The translations under genes were made by a program, and so were the position numbers. From an uncultured Paracoccaceae bacterium (GTDB lineage: Bacteria > Pseudomonadota > Alphaproteobacteria > Rhodobacterales > Rhodobacteraceae), in the NCBI GenBank assembly GCA_947489705.1, contig CANLEQ010000004.1:62001-126000 (forward strand): 64,000 nt of DNA. Reading direction: 5' to 3'. The notes below the pieces were generated by a model. The model saw only the letters and a list, made by a program, of their open reading frames with translations, was not told the origin of the DNA and did not search any database. This document shows, piece by piece, positions 55,886 to 64,000 of the stretch. Each line of letters begins with the position of its first letter. Positions within the stretch are counted from its first letter, which is position 1.

Positions 55886-56995
55886 CTAGAACTGCCCGTC
55901 GAGCGCCTCGGACAGAACGCTGCGCAGCAGGTCGGGTGAAACATCCGAGGTGACGAAGGCATCGCCGATCCCGCGCGCGAGGATCAGGCGCAGCTGTCCG
56001 TCCACCACCTTCTTGTCCTGCGCCATCAGTTCGATCAGCGCATCGGCATCCGGAAGGTCGCCGGGAATGTCGGCGATGCGGCGCTTCATCCCCATCTCGG
56101 ACAGGTGCGCGCGGACGCGGCTCGGCTCTTCCTGCGCGCAGAGGCCCATCCGTGCCGATAGCTCGAACGCGAGGGTGCAGCCGATCGCGACCCCTTCGCC
56201 ATGCAGAAGCCGGTCGGAATACCCCGTCGCGGCCTCCAGCGCGTGGCAGAACGTATGGCCGAGGTTGAGCAGCGCGCGATCGCCCTGCTCGGTCTCGTCG
56301 CGGGCGACGATCTCGGCCTTCATGGCGACCGACCGGCGGACGGCCTCGCCGCGCAGATCCGTATCGCCCGCGGCGAGGTCCGGCCCGTGCGTCTCGAGCC
56401 ACGCGAAGAACGACGCGTCGCCCAGAAGGCCGTATTTCACCACCTCGCCATACCCTGCCAGGAAATCGCGCGGTGGCAGCGTCGCCAGAACGCCGGTATC
56501 GGCCAGAACGGCCGTGGGCTGGTGGAAGGCGCCGACGAGGTTCTTGCCGGTGCTGGCATTGATCCCGGTCTTGCCGCCGACCGAGCTGTCGACCTGCGCC
56601 AGGAGCGACGTGGGGATCTGCACGAAGCGCACGCCACGGCGCAGGATCGCCGCCGCGAACCCCGCGAGATCGCCGATCACGCCCCCGCCGAGCGCCACCA
56701 CCACGTCACGGCGTTCGACCCGCTGGTCGAGCAGCCATTCGGTCACCTGCTGAAGCGCGGCCCACGACTTGGTGCCCTCGCCCGGCGGCAGCACGAGGGC
56801 GGGCATGTCGATGCCCCCGAGCCCCGCCCGGAGCGTCTCGAGATGGGCGTCGGCCACGTTCCGGTCGGTCACCACCGCCACGCGCGGCCGCGGTAGCAGC
56901 GGCGCGAGGATCTCACCGGCCTGATCGAGAAGGCCGGGGCCGATATGCACGTCGTAGGAACGCGCGCCCAGATCTACGCGCACATCGTGCCTCAT
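55886..56995 (-). CDS. aroB: 3-dehydroquinate synthase
   Basis: ALGGGVIGDLAGFAAAILRRGVRFVQIPTSLLAQVDSSVGGKTGIN; start MRHDVRVDLG; ATGA overlap with aroK. Confidence 0.96.
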   Translation of the reverse strand: MRHDVRVDLGARSYDVHIGPGLLDQAGEILAPLLPRPRVAVVTDRNVADAHLETLRAGLGGIDMPALVLPPGEGTKSWAALQQVTEWLLDQRVERRDVVVALGGGVIGDLAGFAAAILRRGVRFVQIPTSLLAQVDSSVGGKTGINASTGKNLVGAFHQPTAVLADTGVLATLPPRDFLAGYGEVVKYGLLGDASFFAWLETHGPDLAAGDTDLRGEAVRRSVAMKAEIVARDETEQGDRALLNLGHTFCHALEAATGYSDRLLHGEGVAIGCTLAFELSARMGLCAQEEPSRVRAHLSEMGMKRRIADIPGDLPDADALIELMAQDKKVVDGQLRLILARGIGDAFVTSDVSPDLLRSVLSEALDGQF

Positions 56996-57546
56996 GTCGC
57001 GGTCCTTTCCGTCCAGAGATCCGGCCGTGCCGACAGAGCGTCGGCGACCTTCATGGCCATCCGCTCGACGCTGAGCCGCGGATCGGCATCGACGACAAGC
57101 TCGGCCTTCGCATAGAGCGGCTCGCGGGCCGCACAGAGTTCGCCAAGCGTCCGTCGCGGATCGGCAGTGCGCAGGAGCGGCCGCGTATCCTTGTGCCGCA
57201 CCCGCGCCCAGAGCAGGCTCTGCTCGACGCGAAGCCACACGGCGATACCACGCTCGGCAATCATGTCACGGTTCGCCGCGGCGAGATAGGCCCCCCCGCC
57301 CGTGGACAGGATCATGGCCGGGCCGTCGAGAAGCCGGCGCAGCACCTGGCTTTCCTTTTCGCGAAAATAGGGCTCGCCGAAGCGCTCGAAGATCTCTGCG
57401 ATACCGAGATTCGAGGCTGCGACGATCTCGGCATCCGAATCGACGAAAGGAACCCCGAGATGCGCGGCCAGCGCCGTTCCGACGGCGGTCTTGCCGGCGC
57501 CCATCATCCCCACCAGCACGACCGTTTTAGACAAGCGCAAGGTCAT
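56992..57546 (-). CDS. aroK: Shikimate kinase
   Basis: VVLVGMMGAGKTAVGTALAAHLGVPFVDSDAEI, STGGGAYL. Confidence 0.96.
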   Translation of the reverse strand: MTLRLSKTVVLVGMMGAGKTAVGTALAAHLGVPFVDSDAEIVAASNLGIAEIFERFGEPYFREKESQVLRRLLDGPAMILSTGGGAYLAAANRDMIAERGIAVWLRVEQSLLWARVRHKDTRPLLRTADPRRTLGELCAAREPLYAKAELVVDADPRLSVERMAMKVADALSARPDLWTERTAT

Positions 57547-57678
57547 CCGGCACCGTCCCGCTTATTTGTCCGCAATCCGCACCGGAATGGCGTGAACTCA
57601 CCGGAAATACCAGCTATAAAACCGCGAACCCGGTCGCAGAGGCGGGACAATGGGCAGGATCCAGATAGGACCGGACGC

Positions 57679-57813
57679 GTGCTGAAACTCTTCAAATTCC
57701 TGATATTTCTGGCACTTCTGGGCTTCGTCGGTCTGACCGGTTACGCTTATCTCGGCGACATGACACCCCAGACGGAGCCACGCACCGTGCCCGTGACGCT
57801 GGATGGTCAATAG
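57679..57813 (+). CDS. Small single-TM protein, 44 aa, GTG start
   Basis: MLKLFKFLIFLALLGFVGLTGYAYLGDMTPQTEPRTVPVTLDGQ; its 3' end overlaps the 504 aa ORF by 11 nt; not in the ORF track. Confidence 0.65.
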   Translation: MLKLFKFLIFLALLGFVGLTGYAYLGDMTPQTEPRTVPVTLDGQ

Positions 57814-59317
57814 GCTCCCCGCCCTCGCCCTGGCGATCGGCCTCGCCACGACCGTTGCAGCGCGGGCACAGGAAGGCGCGCCGCTTTCGGCGATCGACTG
57901 GCTGTCGAATTCCGTCGCCATCCCCGCGGCCCTGCCCGCCGAACCCGCCCGGCCGGCGGAGCCGCCGGTGGCCGACAACGCCCTGCCCGGCGACGTCACC
58001 GTAAGATCGCTCGACGTGCCACCGGTGGACGAGGTCGGGCTTTTCTCCGCCGCATCCCGTGGGCTTCCGGAGGACCTCTGGTCGCGCTCGACCTTTCACG
58101 ATGTGGCCGGGGCCCTCTCGGCGGCGCGCATCCCCAAGCTCGATGCGACGCAGATCCTCCTCCACGACCTTCTTTCGGTGCGCGCGGACCCGCCCGTCGG
58201 GGCCGCGGCGGGGGATGGGTTCCTTCTCGCGCGGGTCGATGCGTTGATGGATGCGGGGGACCTTGCGGCCGCGCGATCCCTGCTCGACCTGGCGGGGCGG
58301 ACGGAGCCGCGCAATTTCCGCCGCTGGTTCGACATCTCGCTTCTGACGGGCCAGGAAAACGGCGCCTGTTCGGCGATGCGGCGGCTGCCGCAGGTCACGC
58401 CCACCTATCCCGCGCGGGTCTTCTGCCTCGCGCGCGGCGGCGATTGGCGTGCCGCGGCCCTGACGCTCGAGTCGGGGACGTCGCTCGGGGTCATCGATCC
58501 CGCCGAAGCCGAGCGGTTGCGCCTCTTCCTCGACGATCAGGCGGATCCCGCGACCTTGCCGCCGCCGTCGACGCCGTCGCCGCTCGACTTCGCGATCTAT
58601 GCGGCGATCGGCGAACCGCTGCGCACCGCAAGGCTGCCGCTGGCCTTCAGCCATGCCGACCTGCGCCCGATCAACGGTTGGAAGACGCGGCTCGACGCGG
58701 CGGAACGGCTGGCGCGCGCAGGGGCGATCCCGGTCGATCGGCTCTGGGATATCTATCACGAGCGGGAACCGGCGGCCTCGGGCGGGCTCTGGGACCGGGT
58801 CGACGCGGTGCAGCGGCTCGACGCGGCAATCGAGGCCGACGATGCCGCCCTGATCGGCGCGGCTCTGCCGGAGGCGTGGACCGAGATGCTTGCGGCGGGC
58901 CTCGCCCCCGCCCTCGCCCGGCGTCATGCGGCGGCGCTGAGGGAGCCGTCGCTCTGGACGGAGGCGCCGGAGGTCGCGGCAGAGATGCGCGCACTGAGCG
59001 ATCCCGGTGCCGCACCGACGCCCCTGCCGCCGTTCATGACCGCGATCGGGCGGGACGATGCCCCCGAGGCGACGGATCTCGAATTGGCGATCGCAAACGG
59101 CCTCGGCACGGCGGAGATTGACGCCACCGGGCGCGCGTTGCTCGACGAGGGCCGGATCGGCGAGGCGGCGCTCCATGCGATCGCGCTGCTTGAGGACGGC
59201 GCGGAAGGCAATCTCGACGCCGTCAGGGACGGGCTTGCGCTCCTGCGGGCCGCAAAGCTCGAGGATCGGGCCCGTGCGGCGGCGGTCGAGCTGACGATCC
59301 TCGGTCCCGGCGCATGA
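57803..59317 (+). CDS. Uncharacterised secreted 504 aa protein
   Basis: N-terminal signal MVNRLPALALAIGLATTVAARAQ; Ala/Leu-rich, probably helical; ATGA overlap with xerD start; no family recognised. Confidence 0.8.
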   Translation: MVNRLPALALAIGLATTVAARAQEGAPLSAIDWLSNSVAIPAALPAEPARPAEPPVADNALPGDVTVRSLDVPPVDEVGLFSAASRGLPEDLWSRSTFHDVAGALSAARIPKLDATQILLHDLLSVRADPPVGAAAGDGFLLARVDALMDAGDLAAARSLLDLAGRTEPRNFRRWFDISLLTGQENGACSAMRRLPQVTPTYPARVFCLARGGDWRAAALTLESGTSLGVIDPAEAERLRLFLDDQADPATLPPPSTPSPLDFAIYAAIGEPLRTARLPLAFSHADLRPINGWKTRLDAAERLARAGAIPVDRLWDIYHEREPAASGGLWDRVDAVQRLDAAIEADDAALIGAALPEAWTEMLAAGLAPALARRHAAALREPSLWTEAPEVAAEMRALSDPGAAPTPLPPFMTAIGRDDAPEATDLELAIANGLGTAEIDATGRALLDEGRIGEAALHAIALLEDGAEGNLDAVRDGLALLRAAKLEDRARAAAVELTILGPGA

Positions 59318-60246
59318 CGATGGAGCGCCGCATCGCGACCTTCCTCGAAGCGCAGGCCGCCGAGCTCGACGCCGCGACCAACACGCAGCTGGCCTATGCG
59401 CGCGACCTGCGGGATTTCGCCGCCTGGCTGCGTGCGCGCGACGGCGATTTCCAGACCGCCAGCCGCGCCGATATCGAGAACTACCTCATCCATTGCGATG
59501 CGCAGGGGCTGGCCGTCTCGACCCGCGCGCGGCGTCTTTCGGCGATCAAGCAGCTCTTCCGCTTCGCCGTCGAGGAAGGCTGGCGCAGCGATCACCCCGC
59601 GATCCAGATCAGGGGCCCGGGCCGCGCCCGGCGCCTGCCGAAGACGCTCGAGGTCGACGAGGTCGAGCGTCTGCTCGACGCGGCGCGCCATGTTGGACGC
59701 ACCAAGCTCGACCGGTTGCGCAATACCTGCCTGATGGAGGTGCTTTATGCGACCGGCATGCGCGTGAGCGAGCTGGTCTCGCTGCCCGCCTCGAGCGCGC
59801 GGGGCGATCCGCGGATGCTGCTGATTTCGGGCAAGGGTGGGCGCGAGCGCATGGTGCCGCTCTCGCCGCCCGCGCGCGAGACGCTTGCGCTCTGGCTGGC
59901 CGAGCGGGACCGCGCCGAAGCGGACACCGAGGCGGCGGGCGGTCGGGCCTCGCGGTTCCTCTTTCCGTCGCGCGGCAAGGCGGGGCACCTGACCCGGCAC
60001 CGGTTCTACGTCCTCATCAAGGAACTGGCGGTCGCGGGCGGCATCGATCCCGCGAAGGTCACGCCGCACACCTTGCGCCACGCCTTCGCCACGCATCTTC
60101 TTGCCGGCGGCGCCGACCTGATGGCGATCCAGGCGCTTCTGGGCCACGCCGATGTCGCGACGACCGAGATCTACACCCACATCCTCGAGGCACGGCTGCA
60201 GGAACTGGTCCTCGACCATCATCCGCTGGCCAGGTCCGCGAGCTGA
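59314..60246 (+). CDS. xerD: Site-specific tyrosine recombinase XerD
   Basis: MEVLYATGMRVSELVSL, HTLRHAFATHLLAGGADLMAIQALLGHADVATTEIYTHI (R..HxxR..H..Y). Confidence 0.93.
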   Translation: MTMERRIATFLEAQAAELDAATNTQLAYARDLRDFAAWLRARDGDFQTASRADIENYLIHCDAQGLAVSTRARRLSAIKQLFRFAVEEGWRSDHPAIQIRGPGRARRLPKTLEVDEVERLLDAARHVGRTKLDRLRNTCLMEVLYATGMRVSELVSLPASSARGDPRMLLISGKGGRERMVPLSPPARETLALWLAERDRAEADTEAAGGRASRFLFPSRGKAGHLTRHRFYVLIKELAVAGGIDPAKVTPHTLRHAFATHLLAGGADLMAIQALLGHADVATTEIYTHILEARLQELVLDHHPLARSAS

Positions 60247-60305
60247 CTTGATGCCGGCCACGCCCGGCCCCATAACATTCCTGTCCGAAACAAGAAGCAC
60301 ACCCC

Positions 60306-61598
60306 ATGTTTGACGCCGCCTTCTGGCTGACCACCGCCGCGATCCTTGCCCTCCTCGTCTGCTCGGGGTTCTTCTCGGGCTCCGAGACCGCCCTGACCGC
60401 GGCGTCGCGCGGCAAGCTCAGAAGCCAGGCCGACAAGGGCTCGAAGGGAGCGGAACGGGCGCTCGCCATCACCGAGGACAACGAACGGCTGATCGGGTCG
60501 GTCCTGCTGGGCAACAACCTCGTCAATATCCTGGCCACGTCGCTTGCCACGGCGCTCTTCACACGGCTTTTCGGCGATAGCGGCGTCGCCTTCGCCACGC
60601 TCGTCATGACGCTGCTCGTCCTGATCTTCGCGGAAGTGCTGCCCAAGACCTATGCGATCACCAATGCCGAGACGGCAGCGGCCGGCGTGTCGGCGCCGAT
60701 CGCCATCGTCATCAAGGTCTTCAACCCGGTCGTCGCGACCGTGCGCGCGCTCGTCCGGCTGATCCTGAGGCTCTTCGGCGTGCAGACAGATCCCGACAGC
60801 CACATCCTCGCCGTCCGCGAGGAAATCGAGGGCGCGCTCAATCTCGGCCATTCCGAAGGGGCCGTGGAGAAGGAGGAACGGGACCGCATTCTGGGCGCGC
60901 TCGACCTGTCGGAGCGCACCGTGGAGGAGATCATGCTCCACCGCTCCAAGATCGAGATGGTGGATGTCGACAAGCCCGCCGGCGAGATCCTGCAGCAATG
61001 CCTCGAAAGCCCGCATACGCGCCTGCCGATCTATCGCGAGAAGCACGAGAACATCCTCGGCGTGATCCATGCCAAGGACCTTCTGCGCGCGCTCTATGCC
61101 CGCCGCGTGGCCGCCGAGGGCAGCGCGGATCCGTTCGAGGGATTCGATATCACCGACGTCGCGATGGAGCCCTATTTCACCCCCGAGACCTCGACACTCG
61201 ACGATCAGATGAAGCAGTTCCTCCGGCGCCATACGCATTTCGCGCTGGTCGTCGACGAATACGGCACGCTTCAGGGGCTCATCACGCTCGAGGACATCCT
61301 GGAGGAGATCGTGGGCGAGATCACCGACGAGTTCGACCTCGACGAGGAACTGCCGCTCCAGCGCACGGAGGATGGCGACTACATCATCGACGGCGGCATG
61401 ACGATCCGCGATCTCAACCGCGCCGCCGACTGGTCGCTGCCCGACGAGGAGGCCAACACCATCGCGGGCCTCGTCATCCACGAGGCGCAGTCGATCCCCA
61501 CCGAGGGACAGGTCTTCAGCTTCCACGATTTCCGGTTCGAGGTGATGGAGCGCAACGACAACCGCATCACCCGCCTGAAGATCAGACCGCTGAAGTGA
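60306..61598 (+). CDS. HlyC/CorC family protein (DUF21/CNNM, CBS pair, CorC C-terminal domain)
   Basis: SGFFSGSETALTAASRGKLRSQADKG, two CBS motifs, C-terminal DGGMTIRDLNRAADWSLPDEEANTIAGLV. Confidence 0.93.
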   Translation: MFDAAFWLTTAAILALLVCSGFFSGSETALTAASRGKLRSQADKGSKGAERALAITEDNERLIGSVLLGNNLVNILATSLATALFTRLFGDSGVAFATLVMTLLVLIFAEVLPKTYAITNAETAAAGVSAPIAIVIKVFNPVVATVRALVRLILRLFGVQTDPDSHILAVREEIEGALNLGHSEGAVEKEERDRILGALDLSERTVEEIMLHRSKIEMVDVDKPAGEILQQCLESPHTRLPIYREKHENILGVIHAKDLLRALYARRVAAEGSADPFEGFDITDVAMEPYFTPETSTLDDQMKQFLRRHTHFALVVDEYGTLQGLITLEDILEEIVGEITDEFDLDEELPLQRTEDGDYIIDGGMTIRDLNRAADWSLPDEEANTIAGLVIHEAQSIPTEGQVFSFHDFRFEVMERNDNRITRLKIRPLK

Positions 61599-62356
61599 CC
61601 GCGACCCATCCATATCTCGACCTGCCGGGCCCCATCGCCTTCGCCCATCGCGGGGCCGCGGAGAATGTCGCCGAGAATTCGTTCCAGGCCGTCGAACGGG
61701 CGCATTCGCTGGGCTATACCCATGTCGAGACCGACATACAGGCGACGCGCGACGGGGTCGCCGTGCTCTTTCACGACGCGACGACCGAGCGCCTTCTGGG
61801 CCGCAAGGGGCGGATCCGGGATCTCGACTGGTCCGAGCTCGAAGGGGCCGAGCTTCGGGGCGGCGGCGAAGTGGCGCGGCTCGACCAGGTGCTGCGCGCC
61901 TTTCCCCGTCTGCGGCTGAACCTCGACGCCAAGACCGACGACGCGGTGCGGCCCATGGGCGACGTGATCGAGGCCGCGGGCGCACGCGATCGGATCTGCG
62001 CCGCCTCGTTTCGGGCCGCGCGGACCCGCGCCCTGCGCCTGCGCTTCGGACCCGAGCTTTGCTGGTCGCCGGCGAGCGTCGGGGTCGGCAGGGCCTATCT
62101 CAGCTCGAAGCTGTGGCTGCCGCTCGGCTATCCGCCCTGCCTTCAGGTGCCGACGCACTGGAACGGCATCCCAATCGTGACGCCTCGATTCCTGCACGCG
62201 GCGCATCGCCGGGGATGCAAGGTCCATGTCTGGACCATCGACGATCCCGTCGAGATGGAGCGCCTCCTCGATATGGGGGTCGACGGCCTGATGACGGACC
62301 GGCCGCGCGTCCTGCGCGACGTGATGCGCGCCCGCGGCCACTGGGATCAGGCGTAG
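61595..62356 (+). CDS. Glycerophosphodiester phosphodiesterase family protein
   Basis: IAFAHRGAAENVAENSFQAVERAHSLGYTHVETDIQATRDGVAVLFHDATTERLLGRKG; GTG start overlapping the upstream stop (GTGA). Confidence 0.93.
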   Translation: MTATHPYLDLPGPIAFAHRGAAENVAENSFQAVERAHSLGYTHVETDIQATRDGVAVLFHDATTERLLGRKGRIRDLDWSELEGAELRGGGEVARLDQVLRAFPRLRLNLDAKTDDAVRPMGDVIEAAGARDRICAASFRAARTRALRLRFGPELCWSPASVGVGRAYLSSKLWLPLGYPPCLQVPTHWNGIPIVTPRFLHAAHRRGCKVHVWTIDDPVEMERLLDMGVDGLMTDRPRVLRDVMRARGHWDQA

Positions 62357-63813
62357 AGCGTGCCGAATTTCGCTTCGAGATAGTCGAGCAGCGGCGTCTC
62401 GTCGGGCGCGCCGCCGCAGGCGCGCGCGATGAGGTCGCGCGGCATGTGCAGGGCCCCGTGGCGATGGATCCGGTCGCGAAGCCATTCCGTCGCCGGTCGC
62501 GTATCGCCCTCGCCGAGCGCATCGTCGAGATCCGGCACGTCACGGCGCAGCGCAGCGTTCAGACAGCCGGCATAGACGTTGCCGAGCGTATAGGTCGGGA
62601 AATAACCGAAGAGCCCCACAGCCCAATGCACATCCTGCAGGAAGCCATGCGACGGACGATCGACGGCGAAGCCGAAATCGGTCGCGAAGCGGGTGTTCCA
62701 CGCCTCTTCCAGGTCCTCCGCATCCAGCGTTCCCGCGATCAGCGCCCGTTCCAGATCGAAGCGCAGAAGGACGTGCAGGTTGTACTGCACCTCGTCGGCT
62801 TCGGTGCGGATATAGCTCTGCGAGAGGCGATTGACGGTGCCGTAGAAGGCCTCCGCATCGAGGCCCGTATCGCCGAAGACCTGGCCCATCCGCGCGTGCA
62901 GCCATGATGTGAAGGGCCGGCTGCGGCCGAGCTGGTTTTCGTAAAGCCGCGATTGGGATTCGTGCACGCCCATCGATGCGCCGCGGCCGAGCGGCGTCAG
63001 GTGAAAGGCCGGATCGACGCCCTGCTCGTAGGCTGCGTGCCCGACCTCGTGGATCGTGGAATAGATGCAGTTGAACGGATCGCCCGGATCGGTGCGCGTG
63101 GTGATGCGCACGTCGTCGCCGTTGCCCGAGCTGAACGGATGTACCGCCTTGTCGATCCGACCGCGTGAGAAATCGTACCCGAAGGCCGCGGCCAGGTCGC
63201 GGCTCAGGCGGATCTGGCCATCTTCGGAATAGGTGCCGTCGAGGGATCGCGGCTGTCGTGCCGCGCCGAGCACGCGGTCGCGCAGCGCGACCAGACGCGG
63301 GCGCAGCGCGCCGAACATCTGCGTCAGCGACGCGGCTGTGGCCCCGGGTTCGTAATCGTCGAGCAGCGCGTCGTAGGGATCGCCCCCACCGGCCAGATGC
63401 GCGGCCTCCTCGCGCTTGAGCTCCACGACGCGACGCAGGACCGGAACGAAGGAGGCGGAATCCTCGTTCGCGCGTGCCTCGGCCCACTGGCCTTGGGCGA
63501 TGCAGGTCGTCCGTGCGATTTCGGCGGCGAGCCCGCCCGGAACCTTGACGGCGCGGTCGAAACTGCGGCGGATCTCGCGCAGCTGCGCCGTGTCGATCTC
63601 GTCGCGGGGCTCCGCCTGATCAAGCCAGTCACCGATCCGCGGATCGGTCCGTCGCTCGTGGAGGACCGCGCTCATCGCCGCGACCTCGTCGCCACGCTGA
63701 AAGGTCGCACCGCGCGGCATCACCGTTTCCTGGTCCCAGCCGAGGCGTCCCGCCACCTGTTCCAGCGCGGCGGTCTCGCGCTCATGCACCATCAGCTCGT
63801 CGAAGGGGGTCAT
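62347..63813 (-). CDS. Carboxypeptidase M32
   Basis: TIHEVGHAAYEQGVDP (HExxH-like), GVHESQSRLYENQLGRSRPF. Confidence 0.95.
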   Translation of the reverse strand: MTPFDELMVHERETAALEQVAGRLGWDQETVMPRGATFQRGDEVAAMSAVLHERRTDPRIGDWLDQAEPRDEIDTAQLREIRRSFDRAVKVPGGLAAEIARTTCIAQGQWAEARANEDSASFVPVLRRVVELKREEAAHLAGGGDPYDALLDDYEPGATAASLTQMFGALRPRLVALRDRVLGAARQPRSLDGTYSEDGQIRLSRDLAAAFGYDFSRGRIDKAVHPFSSGNGDDVRITTRTDPGDPFNCIYSTIHEVGHAAYEQGVDPAFHLTPLGRGASMGVHESQSRLYENQLGRSRPFTSWLHARMGQVFGDTGLDAEAFYGTVNRLSQSYIRTEADEVQYNLHVLLRFDLERALIAGTLDAEDLEEAWNTRFATDFGFAVDRPSHGFLQDVHWAVGLFGYFPTYTLGNVYAGCLNAALRRDVPDLDDALGEGDTRPATEWLRDRIHRHGALHMPRDLIARACGGAPDETPLLDYLEAKFGTLYA

Positions 63814-64000
63814 GCCGTGTTGCCCCTTACCGATTGCGTGCGGGGATAGGCCGTCTGGTGGCGTGCGCGCAGGACCAGCACCCAGAGCGCCACCGCCCCG
63901 ATCTGGTGCAGGATCGCCAGCGGCCAGGGCGCGGAATGCATCACCGTGACGATCCCAAGAAGCATCTGGACGAGCAACATGCCCAGAACGACGCCGAACG
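63810..64000 (-). CDS. ctaA: Heme A synthase (COX15/CtaA), C-terminal part, truncated by window end
   Basis: …FGVVLGMLLVQMLLGIVTVMHSAPWPLAILHQIGAVALWVLVLRARHQTAYPRTQSVRGNTA*; His in TM helices; ATGA overlap with the M32 gene. Confidence 0.75.
   Translation of the reverse strand, partial: FGVVLGMLLVQMLLGIVTVMHSAPWPLAILHQIGAVALWVLVLRARHQTAYPRTQSVRGNTA

Noticed and set aside
53290-55962. 890 aa minus-strand ORF opposite acnA
   Set aside because: Shadow ORF from high-GC codon bias; His/Arg/Asp-rich nonsense composition, while the plus strand encodes a complete aconitase
60998-62356. 452 aa ORF as the GDPD gene start
   Set aside because: N-terminal part is an alternate frame of the CorC-like gene; real start is GTG at 61595 (GTGA overlap)

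Overview
This is a GC-rich alphaproteobacterial chromosome segment, most likely Rhodobacteraceae/roseobacter judging by gene content and order (ctrA-sciP, trkA-trkH-hfq-hflX, the bamA-to-pyrH envelope operon). Coding density is high and most of the window is housekeeping. From left to right it holds: mscS, typA/bipA, arginase, a thioesterase, hflX, hfq, trkH, trkA, recG, ligA, ctrA and sciP, mnmA; the lpxB-lpxI-lpxA-fabZ-skp-bamA-rseP-dxr-cdsA-uppS-frr-pyrH cluster; miaA, an AraC regulator, a DUF1206 protein, a lytic transglycosylase and ssb. About 32.3-45.5 kb is an accessory carbon-uptake island: a xylose-type ABC transporter with a divergent ROK regulator and a CRTAC1-like protein, then kduD-kduI-cupin-TRAP-uxaC with a divergent GntR regulator. 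The rest holds doxX, gapA, a DUF1127 small protein, purB, an orphan fliG-like gene, EamA and LpxL-like genes, acnA, aroB/aroK, an uncharacterised two-gene unit ahead of xerD, a CorC-like protein, GDPD, M32 carboxypeptidase and a partial ctaA. I saw no tRNA, rRNA, CRISPR, IS element or prophage, and no convincing entirely new multi-gene system. The observations most worth checking are: a perfect 43-bp tandem duplication across a convergent gene junction; small ORFs missing from the ORF track (39, 44 and 54 aa); strong hairpins without U-tracts after both solute-binding-protein genes; candidate CtrA boxes at ctrA, fliG and DUF1127; and the 44 aa/504 aa unit coupled to xerD. All family calls come from reading the translations by eye; no database search was run.
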